A stretch of 64,000 nucleotides of DNA. Source: Pycnococcus provasolii. Its lineage: Eukaryota; Chlorophyta; Pseudoscourfieldiophyceae; Pseudoscourfieldiales; Pycnococcaceae. Both the position numbers and the translations under genes were made by a program. Positions within the stretch are counted from its first letter, which is position 1. Each line of letters starts with the position of its first letter. A model generated the notes under the pieces. It saw nothing but the letters and a program-made list of their open reading frames with translations. It did no database searches and had not been told where the DNA came from. This document shows, in pieces, positions 29,273-38,503 of the stretch. The stretch spans positions 496,001 to 560,000 of the forward strand of contig OW568874.1 in assembly GCA_938743325.2 (NCBI GenBank), in the 5' to 3' direction.

Positions 29273-30314
29273 TGTTGTTGTTGCTATTACTTGTTGCCGA
29301 TTGAAATAAATGTGAAGAAGAAGTGATCAAAAAGACATCGCATCAGGTCCAGGACTCCAGGGTCCAGGGCTGGGACATATCATATCGTTCCCGGGGAGTT
29401 AATAATACTCGCCCAGTCGCCCTGATTCCTGATTCCTGAATGGGGGTTTCGGGTTTGGTTTGGTACTTTGGTTGTGAGATAACTTTACTCACTTTACTGA
29501 CTGGTCAACACTTCGTCAACCCATTCACCAACCCCGACAATCATCCGGTCGGTCATAATAATGATAGGAAAATGATCCTTGTTTGAGATCGGCCGTCGGC
29601 CGTCGGCCGTCGGCCGTCTCCAACCACCAAAGTCCAAAGTCCAAAGAAAGTTCGTACTTCGTCCTAAGGCACTAAGCTTAGACTAATCTTAGAAGCTGAC
29701 CACCCTTTTGTTCCACCCACTTGTACTTAGTCGGTCCACCACCAAAGTCCGAAGGCACGACGGACCACCCAACCCAACAGGTAAACCCAACGGTAAATAG
29801 AGGTAGACGGGCAAACGGCGCGTGCCAAGCAAGGCATCGAGGGACCTCAATACCTCATACCAACCTAGGGGCCGAGCCGAGGCCGGAGGGGGGGAGACCC
29901 CAGGCACCAAGACAAAAAAATCTAAGGCATGCAAGAGAAAGTGACCGTTGGAAAACCGAGTAAGTTGGACATCCCTCCCAAAGAAACGGAAAGGGAAGGG
30001 AATCCCGAGGAGACGTCCTTCTTGGAACCTCCTCCCTCCAACTGACTGACTGATCCCTGACCAATGCATTGGGTCAAAGGGAAGGTTCCCCCTAGTCTAA
30101 AAACCAAACTAAATATTCTATCTGTCAATTTCCCCTTTGGATTTGTACGGGTCATCCTTTTTCCACCTATTTGGTACTCTACGTTCCCCCCCCTTGCAGC
30201 CTTGCGTGGAGTGCCGTGGACTGCATGCGTGGTCTTGCAAGCTGCAAGCACCTGCCTCCCTGTTCGTTCCCGCCATTCTTCGTCCTTCGTCCTTCATCCT
30301 TCATCCTACTCGAG
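29273..30314. other. Intergenic region before the first surface-glycoprotein gene
   Basis: No gene supported. It has four tandem ggccgtc units at 29591-29618. A C-run with a cacctatttggta word at 30168-30195 resembles 18193-18220 upstream of DXR, a possible short dispersed repeat. Confidence 0.45.
29591..29618. repeat. Tandem ggccgtc heptamer, four units
   Basis: Four perfect copies of ggccgtc in the divergent intergenic region. Confidence 0.85.
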
Positions 30315-32366
30315 ATGCCTTCCTCACGATCACCTCCTCGGCTTAACATTGCCAGCGTTACTCATGTTGCGATCCTAGTATCACTCGTTGTACTCTTAGT
30401 GCAAGGTATGTTACTTATGTAGGCTTTCGTTTTGTCTTAAGGGTGGTGCCTTTTGTCTTAAGGGTGGTCGCTTTGCACGTACCTTCTGCAGGGTTCGTTC
30501 ACGACTCGAGAGAGAGATCGGGCACACCTAGAGCTCTTCACACCAAAACTCTCCTGCCTGTTTTGCTTTGTTTTGTTTTGTTTTGTTTGTGTTTGTTTTT
30601 TCCCACTGTGGACTCGCAGTTCTCGATGAACTCTCTCACGCACTCACACGTGTCATTTCGCAGGTAACTTTGCATCGGCCGAGTACTTGATGCCCAACCA
30701 GGCTGCGCCTGCGGCTATGGCACTCACCTCGCCGACGCTCACCGTCGGAAGCACCACCGTGAACTGGGGAGAGCCCATCTGCCTATCCGTCAACGACATT
30801 TTGACGCACTCCACGTACTCCGCGGAGGTCGAGATGGTCTACGACAGGGGCTTCTCCGTTACCTACAAGGAGGCGCTCGCGAACAACAACGGAAACACCT
30901 ACGGGCCGTATGACAACAAGCTCTTCTTTGACGGAGAACTCAAGCAGACGATGACACGCACGCAGATCGCCGACGGGGAGACACGCACCGTCCAGAGCTG
31001 GTTCTCGAGGTCGACGGGTGCGAAAGACGGAGGAATCAGCCTCGGAACCACGGAACGGCTGTACACTTCGAGCAAGTTCGACAGCAACGCACACCCGCTC
31101 AAGCTCGAGATGGGCGGAGGAAAAGTGTACACGTCGATGGCCTTCTACTCGTGGAAAATGAGCTCGTGCCCGCCTGCGATGTGTGCGTGTGACTGCGCCA
31201 CGGGTGATCTGATTACCGCGACGACGACGGAGGCACCCACGACGACGGAGGCACCCACGACGACGACGACGACGGAGGCACCCACGACGACCACCACAGA
31301 GGCACCAAGCAACACACCCACCACCACGGAATTCTGGTATGCGGCTAAGCGACACCTGCTCGAGGCGCAGTGCCAGTGCCCGTGCCCGACAACACAGGCA
31401 CCAACCACCACCACGCAGGCGCCCTCCCCGCCGCCGCCGACGACCACGGAGGCGCCCTCCCCGCCGCCGCCGACGACGACTACCGAGGCGCCATCCCCGC
31501 CGCCGCCGACGACGACCACCGAGGCGCCATCCCCCCCGCCGCCTACGACGACCGAGGCGCCCTCCCCCCCGCCGCCTACGACGACGACCGAGGCGCCATC
31601 CCCGCCGCCTGCGACCACCACGGAGGCGCCTGCGACAGCCACCACCACGGAGGCGCCCGCTGCGACGACCACCACCACGGAAGCGCCCGCTGCGGCGACC
31701 ACAACCACGGAGGCGCCCGCTACGACCACGGAGGCGCCAGCTGGACCGCAGCAGACGATGTCTGCCTCGCTCCGTCTCACGGGAGTCACGGAGTCCACGT
31801 TCGACGCCGCGAGCTTCAAGCAGGGCATGGCCGCCGTGCTCAAGGTGTCGAAGGAGGCGATCACCATCAAGCAGGTGAAGCCGTGGTCCACCGCACGACG
31901 CATGCTGCTTGCGACGGAGGGCGTGGATGTCGACTTCACGGTGTCCGCCGCGACGGACACGAACTTGGCTTTCGTGTACAACACGGTGCTTGCGAACGGA
32001 TCTCTGCTGAGCAGCCTGACGAGCGCGGGCGTGTCGGCGACGAAGCTTGCGGCTGCACCGCTTACGATTGCACCTGTGTCGGCGCCGACTGGTGCGCCAG
32101 CGGGAGAGAAGAAGGTGTTCGGCGACGACAAGAAGTCGTCGTCGGACAACATGCCCATCATTATCGGCGTCGTGGTTGCGATTGCGCTCGCACTGGTGGC
32201 TGGTGTTGGTGCCATGCTCTGGCTGCGCCGTCGTGATGCTGCTCGCTACGCGAGCCAGGCGTCGTTCGACGAGTTCCCCCCCGAGAAAATGGTTAAGGTG
32301 CCGGTGGCAGCGCCGCCGTCGCCGCTTCCGCTCTCGAAGCAGATTCCGGCTGAGAAGAAGCCGTGA
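30315..32366 (+). CDS. Thr/Pro-rich type I surface glycoprotein, copy 1
   Basis: Two exons, 30315-30405 and 30664-32366, joined in phase 1 across a 258-base intron (GTATGT donor, CATTTCGCAG acceptor); 597 residues. The join completes a signal peptide (basic start, AILVSLVVLLVQG, cleavage after ASA). Order: an unknown N-terminal domain of about 160 residues ending in Cys-rich CACDC; a TTTEAPSPPPP mucin/hydroxyproline-type linker interrupted by KRHLLEAQCQCPC; a folded module (SLRLTGVTESTFDAAS...ARRMLLATEGVDVDFTV) like those in algal extracellular proteins; one membrane helix (IIIGVVVAIALALVAG); and a short tail KVPVAAPPSPLPLSKQ. It probably stands on the cell surface or in the secretory system as a heavily O-glycosylated rod. 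Paralogue of the gene at 35116. Confidence 0.8.
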
Positions 32367-32554
32367 TCAGATTGAAGAAATAACCTTTGGATTTATTGCG
32401 TTTGGGTATGGGTGAAGCGATTTAACGTTCACAGTTTTGTTTGAAAACTACTTGAGTAACCATACATTCATTTTTGGTGTACCTACACTATACTGTTGTT
32501 TGGTTGACGTATGGATCTGCATTACTCGCCAGCGCGTCTCTCTCGAGAGCACAA

Positions 32555-34132
32555 TCACTTTGGAATGATGCATCCAATCAAGTTGTTCTCCGCGCGTACA
32601 GTCTTCACAAGCGATAGCTGGGCTTCTTGCGAATTCGCGTGATTCGATGGCGATGCTGCTGACGCATCAAGCGAATTACGGAGGGATTCTCGAATCTCTC
32701 CGAGCTTGGTTTGGCACAGCGGCTTGTTGCACACGTACGTCGTAGTTTTGAGATTGTCCTCGTCTCGCTCGAGGCGAGAGGTGCACTTTCTGCAACATAC
32801 TTTCAAGCATAGTGCGCAGAATGATTCAGCAAACTCTCGGCAATCTTGCCAATGATCACCACACTCACTGCACGTAAGCAACTCTAGCTGCCGCTGCCAT
32901 TTCTCTCGAAGGCGCTTGGCCGAGTCATGCATAATTTTTACCGATGCTAATCTCGACTGATCAACACAAATGGCAGCTTGAAGGACGTCGAGCCGCTCAC
33001 GTGCAGCGATTACCAGCGCGTCCTTTGCAGCCATATCAGCGCGTGCATTGTCGATATCCATATCATCCACGGCTACAGAGTTAGCAGTAGTAGGCGGCGA
33101 CGATGGTGTCAGTTTTTTAATTCGTGTGCTTATAGGCTCGAGACCATCTGCAATGCATTCTCCGCCACATCTCCACGATTCGCAATCCGTGCGGTGTAAT
33201 TCTTTGGCGTGACGCACTTCCTTGGCATGATCTGCCTTGGCGCCATTTAGGTTCGCTTGACACTCAGAAGCGGTGCACACATAAATGTCTTCCTCCTCTT
33301 CCACATGGCCTTCATCGTCTTGCACAAGCTTAGCGGTACTCACAGGGACGATCTCAGCACAGGACACACATGTCACTCGAGTCTCATCTGCATTTCCAAA
33401 ATCTGCACCACATAGTGCGCATTCTTGACTGCAAAGGTGCTTCTTGAGCTTTGCGCCCGCCGTCGAGTTGCGCATACTTTCATATTTTTGCTTCGCAGTC
33501 TGAAAGGCTACTTCTCGCTCGGCAAGTGTCCTTTTGAGCTGCGAAAGGCAAGGCGCATGCAGTGCTTCGGCCGCATTTTTCTCAAGAGCCAGTTTCTTAG
33601 CCAACGTCTCAGCCTCCTTCTCACGCGCCTTGCGAATGAGTCGATTTGCACGTTCGACATTCTTCTTCGCATCCTCCTCTAACTCACTCTCACTTATCTT
33701 AGCGTAGAAGCAGGCCGGCACCAGGTCTTTCATCGTCCCCGTTTGGTTGTTGTTGTTGTTGTCGTCGTCGTCGTCGTCGACTTCATCGTCATCGTCGTCT
33801 TCACTGTCTTCTCCCTCGTCGGATTCGTCGGACATCGATTCATCAAGGCGCTTCCTTTTTCTATTTGCTTTGCGCTTTTCCCGCTCTAGCTTGCGCTTCT
33901 CCCGCTTCAGCTTCTCTTTCACTTCGCGCATTTCCTCCTCCAGCTCATCTTCAAAATCCTCTGGGAAGTCGTACTCGTCGGCCCGTTTGCAGTACTGCGT
34001 CGCCACCTCCCGAGGTACACGCACACGCCACGCGTAGTCCGGCGCGGATTTGCGTGCCGCCGGAGTGGGAAGGTGTTTACGTGGCCGCAAGCCTCCGGTG
34101 GACTTGCGAGCATACTGCTTGGAACGCGCCAT
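32555..34132 (-). CDS. Histone H3-tail-mimic zinc-finger protein
   Basis: 525 residues from ATG 34132; the frame runs further upstream but in sequence without coding character. After Met, the protein reads ARSKQYARKSTGG, then PRK, L, T and AARKSAP at the spacing of histone H3. Against H3 residues 1-30, 23 positions are identical. K4, R8, K9, S10, K18, R26, K27 and S28 are kept; K14 and K23 are not. The match stops after P30 and no histone fold follows. Next come a basic coiled region, an Asp-rich acidic tract with an Asn run (about 97-130), helices, a first Cys cluster (CALCGADF...CVSC...YVCTASEC, about 236-287) and a second (CSECGDHW...CALCLKVCCRKC...YVCNKPLC, about 418-468). I infer a nuclear protein whose tail could be read by H3-tail enzymes and readers. 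No known family recognised. Confidence 0.8.
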   Translation of the reverse strand: MARSKQYARKSTGGLRPRKHLPTPAARKSAPDYAWRVRVPREVATQYCKRADEYDFPEDFEDELEEEMREVKEKLKREKRKLEREKRKANRKRKRLDESMSDESDEGEDSEDDDDDEVDDDDDDNNNNNQTGTMKDLVPACFYAKISESELEEDAKKNVERANRLIRKAREKEAETLAKKLALEKNAAEALHAPCLSQLKRTLAEREVAFQTAKQKYESMRNSTAGAKLKKHLCSQECALCGADFGNADETRVTCVSCAEIVPVSTAKLVQDDEGHVEEEEDIYVCTASECQANLNGAKADHAKEVRHAKELHRTDCESWRCGGECIADGLEPISTRIKKLTPSSPPTTANSVAVDDMDIDNARADMAAKDALVIAARERLDVLQAAICVDQSRLASVKIMHDSAKRLREKWQRQLELLTCSECGDHWQDCREFAESFCALCLKVCCRKCTSRLERDEDNLKTTTYVCNKPLCQTKLGEIRESLRNSLDASAASPSNHANSQEAQLSLVKTVRAENNLIGCIIPK

Positions 34133-35115
34133 CGGCCTTAATGAACGTTCTAAGACTTGTAACGCTAAGACAGACGCAAAAAGCTGTTCTGGCCTTAACA
34201 ACAACACACACACACACACGTGTACGCGTACTGCTTCGAAGTTAGTGATGCGAGCGAGCCCACCCGGACGCAACGCAAGAAACAGTGTTTCTTGGTGAAG
34301 TGAACTTGGAACATGTTCAAATCAAAAATCAAAGGGACCCTAACCCTAACCCTAACCGGATGAGACCTCCCTCCCTTGGAAAACGAAGCAACATTTTACC
34401 TTACCAAACAGTTTGGTAGGAAGGAAAAAGCACATACGGAGTATGAATACTAAACTAACGACGGATCCCCCTACATAGCTAACATTAAGGTACCAACAGG
34501 AAGCAGGTCACATCAGGGAGCAGGCCTTGGGTGGGCCCCTTGCTTGATGGAGGGATGGCAGATGATGCCCCTATCGTAACCCTTGATGGATGCCCTTGAT
34601 GGGTCCATCAATTGATGGGGCCACCGGCCACCCCTTGAGGGGCCCCACCTGGGGGAAAAGAGCCGTTGGAGCCCCTGGGGGGAACTAAATACTAAGACTC
34701 GTATGTGTCTTTCCCCCCCTTAAAAGGTGGTAGGAACTTCCTTCAGGCCAACGCCTCCGAGGGGTACGTTTGACTTTTTGATAGTCTATCAGGTTCCAAC
34801 GGATGGATGGGTTCCGGAACGTACGTACACCATACAAGAAGGCTCAGGTGGACCAAACGTTCTGTACCGTCTTGCGTCGTAGTCTTGCCATCGAAGGGTT
34901 CCTCCCCCCTGGCACCTAGGTGGGGCCCACCCAACCTGTTCTCTGCTCTGAACATACTGTAATACGTTGTGTGAAGTGACAGCTCTCCCTCTATTCTCTT
35001 ATTGTGAGGGCCTGCTTCGTCTTCGTTCCCCTCCCCTCCCCTCCCGCCATTTCATCTCAGCACCTGCGTCATTCTTCATTCCCTTCATCCACGGACTATC
35101 TTCTTTGACAAGAAC
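34133..35115. other. Divergent promoter region, no supported gene
   Basis: Upstream region shared by the H3-tail-mimic gene and the second surface glycoprotein. It holds an (AC)n run at 34205-34219, a TTAGGG-type tract at 34337-34357 and tgatggatgcc/tgatggg repeats at about 34530-34625. Confidence 0.5.
34337..34357. repeat. Interstitial CCCTAA tract
   Basis: Three CCCTAA units, about 205 bases upstream of the H3-tail-mimic start codon. Confidence 0.85.
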
Positions 35116-37396
35116 ATGGTTCGCCTTAACACACGTTTGTGTGTCCTTCCCGTGAAGATGAAGAATAAGAGCTTCATGGCCGTCTTCATAATGGGACTTG
35201 CAGGTATGTAAGCTTGCTTCGTGTCTTGGTGTCTTGTTCTTGTTCTTGGTCGTCTTTGTCTTTGTCTGTTTCTTGTTTTTCATTTTGTTGGTGTTGGTGT
35301 TGGTGTTGGTGTTGACTTGGTGGTTTGGTGTTGGTGTTGACTTGGTGGTTTGTTAATTCATTGGTTTGTTTTTGGTTTTTGCTTGTTTTTGCTTGTTTTT
35401 GGATATCGTTTTAAGTCTCAGCCCTTAAAGTCTTCTCAGCCCTTAACAACCATATATACTTCGAACGCGAATGTTCTCCACAAAACTCACAAAACTCACA
35501 CACACACACAACATTATTGAATACCTTACAACCGTTTTATTAGCCACTTGCTTTCTGAACACCGCCTCTGCGCAGACGCAGATGAACCTCTACTCGCCAA
35601 CGCTCACCATCGGAAGCACGACCGTGAACTGGGGAAACCCCGTGTGCCTTCAGGCGGCGGACGTCGTCACGCAGACGTTCCAATCGTCCGAAATGGAGCT
35701 CACCAACGACAGGGGATTCTCCGTCAAGTACAAGGAGAGCCTCGTCAACAACAACAACAACCCCTACGGGCCGTACGCAAACCAGCTGTACTTCGACGAC
35801 GTTCTCATGCAGACGATGGCACGCACGCAGATCGCAGACGGCGAGACGCGTGACGCTGAGAGCAAATTCACGACGGACAACGGCAAGAACTCAGGAGGAA
35901 TCAGCTTCGGTACCACGCAGTCGCTCTCAAAGTTCGACAGCAACGCGCACTTGCTCAAGCTCGACATGGGTGGAGGACGCAGCTACACCGCGACCGTGTA
36001 CTACGCGTGGAAAATGGATACGTGCCCGCCTCCGATGTGTTCGTGCGACTGCCCCGATCAGCCGACCACGACAGCGGCTCCCACGACGCCGGCTCCACCG
36101 ACTACGACTCTCGCCTTCACGCCATTTGCGGGAAAGCGACACCTGCTTCAGGGAATGTGCCAGTGCGCCTGTGCGACGACAGCCGCTCCGCCGACGCCGC
36201 CTACGACAACGGCGCCCGTGACCACGACTACGACCTGCATGTGCCCGGTGCCGTCCCCGCCGCCGAAGAGCAGCCCGCCGCCGCCGTCGCCACCGACGTC
36301 GTCCCCGCCGCCGAGCCCGCCGTCGCCGCCGTTTGAGAAACCGAAGTACTTCTTCTCAGCCAAGCGACACCTGCTCAGCGGACTGCGTCGTACGCTTGAG
36401 GCGAACACTGTGTGCGACTGCAGCACACCCGGAGCGATTGATGCCAATACGCCTACTACGCAGGCGCCCTCCCCGCCGCCGCCTACGACCACCACTGAGG
36501 CGCCATCCCCCCCGCCGCCTACGACCACCACCGAGGCGCCATCCCCGCCGCCTGCGACCACCACCACCACGGAGGCGCCCGCGACCACCACCACCACGGA
36601 GGTGCCTGCGACAGCCACCACCACGGAGGCGCCTGCGACGACCACAACCACGGAGGCGCCCGCTGCGACGACCACCACCACGGAGGCGCCCGCTACGACC
36701 ACGGAGGCGCCAGCTGGACCGCAGCAGACGATGTCTGCCTCGCTCCGTCTCACGGGAGTCACGGAGTCCACGTTCGACGCCGCGAGCTTCAAGCAGGGCA
36801 TGGCCGCCGTGCTCAAGGTATCGAAGGAGACGATCACAATCAAGCAGGTGAAGCCGTGGTCCACCGCACGACGCATGCTGCTTGCGACGGAGGGCGTGGA
36901 TGTCGACTTCACGGTGTCCGCCGCGACGGACACGAACTTGGCTTTCGTGTACAACACGGTGCTTGCGAACGGATCTCTGCTGAGCAGCCTGACGAGCGCG
37001 GGCGTGTCGGCGACGAAGCTTGCGGCTGCGCCGCTTACGATTGCACCTGTATCGGCGCCGACTAGTGCACCAGCGGGAGAGAAGAAGGTGTTCGGCGACG
37101 ACAAGAAGTCGTCGTCGGACAAGACGGACATGACGCCCATCATTATCGGCGTCGCGGTTGCTGCCATTCTTGCGCTCTCAGCTGGTGGCGGCATCATCTG
37201 CTGGCTGCGTAGCCGCAACGTGACGCGCTACGGACTGCCGTCGCCGATGATTGTTAAGACTGGCGGTGCGAACACCACGTACAAGAGCTGGAGCTCCTTT
37301 AAGGAGCCGAAAAAGGAGGCGGAGAAGGTGCCGGTGGCAGCGCCGCCGTCGCCGCTTCCGCTCTCGAAGCAGGTGCCGTCTGAGCAGCACATTTAA
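35116..37396 (+). CDS. Thr/Pro-rich type I surface glycoprotein, copy 2
   Basis: Two exons, 35116-35203 and 35544-37396, phase 1, 340-base intron (GTATGT donor, TTTTATTAG acceptor); 646 residues. The splice yields a good signal peptide (MKNKSFMAVFIMGLA continued by ATCFLNTASA). A one-exon model from ATG 35471 in the same frame also gives a signal peptide, but the spliced one repeats the intron position and phase of copy 1. Domains match copy 1: N-terminal domain (SPTLTIGSTTVNWGNP), Cys-rich end, a Pro-rich linker with two KRHLL motifs (KRHLLQGMCQCAC, KRHLLSGLRRTLEA), TTTEAP repeats, ARRMLLATEG module, membrane helix and the same KVPVAAPPSPLPLSKQ tail. The intron contains ttggtgttggtg tandem repeats (about 35286-35350). 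Confidence 0.8.
36703..37125 (+). repeat. Near-identical duplicated block shared with copy 1 (31730-32150)
   Basis: The two surface-glycoprotein genes are almost identical over roughly 415 bases here, with about eight substitutions counted by eye. They differ clearly in the N-terminal domain, linker and membrane helix. A further 50-base identity covers the cytosolic tail and part of the 3' untranslated region (gggtatgggtgaagcgattt). Confidence 0.8.
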
Positions 37397-37874
37397 TGGG
37401 AGGTTCTTTTTTGTTGGGTATGGGTGAAGCGATTTAACGTTCTCAGTTTTGTTTCAAAACTAACTTAAAACAGCCTTAAAGTAAAAAATAATTACGGTTA
37501 AGCCACCACCTTCACTCGCTTTTGCTGGACGGTTTCGGTGTAGGTGGAGCTGCGGCTGTGGACAACAGAACGGAATCAACCGCAACAAGCCTGGGCATAG
37601 CTGCCGCGAGCCTAGACGACCATGCAAGCTGGGGTGCTCGAGCAACTTTCCCCGGCGACGATGGTGATCATGGCGCCGCACTACTCGAGCCGATGTCGGC
37701 AGATTTCTTGGGTCAGCCGTTGTCAAGTCCGCCACACGCGTGTAAGGTGACGACACCCGAATTTGTAGACACTAGACACGCGCATGCCAAGCGCCTCGTC
37801 GAGCACAGGCAAGGATCCACCTTCTTCGACGAACTCTGAAATGTTCGCGCGTAAAGCAGGACGCGGCATCCCAT
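37397..37874. other. Intergenic region with a shared 20-base element
   Basis: An unstopped plus-strand stretch (37522-37839) has coding-like composition (LDGFGVGGAAAVDN, SADFLGQPLSS) but no good start or partner exon. Bases 37707-37726 repeat 9574-9593 in the same codon frame. It may be a decayed element or lost exon. Confidence 0.35.
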
Positions 37875-38258
37875 TTAGAAGTCATGCCAAATTTGCGCGT
37901 CGCCATCGCTTGCCTTCGTGTTCAGGATGATGCGTCGTGCTCTCCTCTCCTCAGTCGCACTTTGCTCAGGCAATGCGAGCCAAAAGCAAAGCTCCTCCTC
38001 AACATCACTTGGTCTAGGTTGTGAGCAATCCTCGTAATCGATCATCCTCCTATCCCCCACCGGAAGAAGCACGTCAATAAGACGATACGACAAATACCGG
38101 AGTAATTTGCCATAATTGACGCGAGACACATTCATCGCGTCCAAAATGTCTTGCATGTGTTGCACGCCAACAATTGGTTGAAATTTCGCTCGAGAGTGGC
38201 GGGCTAGCGGCAGCGACGACGGCGGTTGCGGCGGTGGTGGTGGTGGCACATTGTTGCG
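37875..38258 (-). CDS. Short reading frame of unknown function, possibly a relic
   Basis: A minus-strand frame of about 128 codons without a clear ATG; the first internal ATG is at about 38157. After a Pro-rich start it reads FQPIVGVQHMQDILDAMNVSRVNYGKLL and later DRRMIDYEDC and LCFWLALPEQ, coding-like but unrecognised. No 5' exon was found. Its left end lies in the divided interval before cactin, where a conventional gene is not otherwise needed. It may be a terminal exon or a mobile-element fragment. Confidence 0.3.
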   Translation of the reverse strand, partial: RNNVPPPPPPQPPSSLPLARHSRAKFQPIVGVQHMQDILDAMNVSRVNYGKLLRYLSYRLIDVLLPVGDRRMIDYEDCSQPRPSDVEEELCFWLALPEQSATEERRARRIILNTKASDGDAQIWHDF

Positions 38259-38503
38259 CAAAACGCATTCGGCGGCGCGCCGGGCACGCTAGCGCGGTTG
38301 GCCGACGCCACTAGCCGGCGGCGGCAGGAGCACCGGCGTGGCGGGCCCGGCCCTCCACCCATTCTGTTTGTCCCGACCGGGATCCCCAGGGGACACCTGG
38401 CCGTCGAAAGCACCAACGACGCATCCCCATATCCGGACCCCCAGTGGGCAAGAAGCCCCTCCCTCCCAACCCACACATCACTAACCTTTAAGGACTACCA
38501 AAC

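Noticed and set aside
31200-32215. Long minus-strand frame rich in Val-Val-Gly
   Set aside because: Antisense reading of the TTTEAP repeats of the glycoprotein; the same happens at 36148-37218.
34133-34273. Upstream extension of the H3-mimic frame
   Set aside because: Passes through an AC microsatellite with hydrophobic junk; the ATG at 34132 matches the histone start exactly.
35471-35543. Alternative unspliced start of the second glycoprotein
   Set aside because: Possible, but the spliced model repeats the intron position and phase of the paralogue, so it is preferred.
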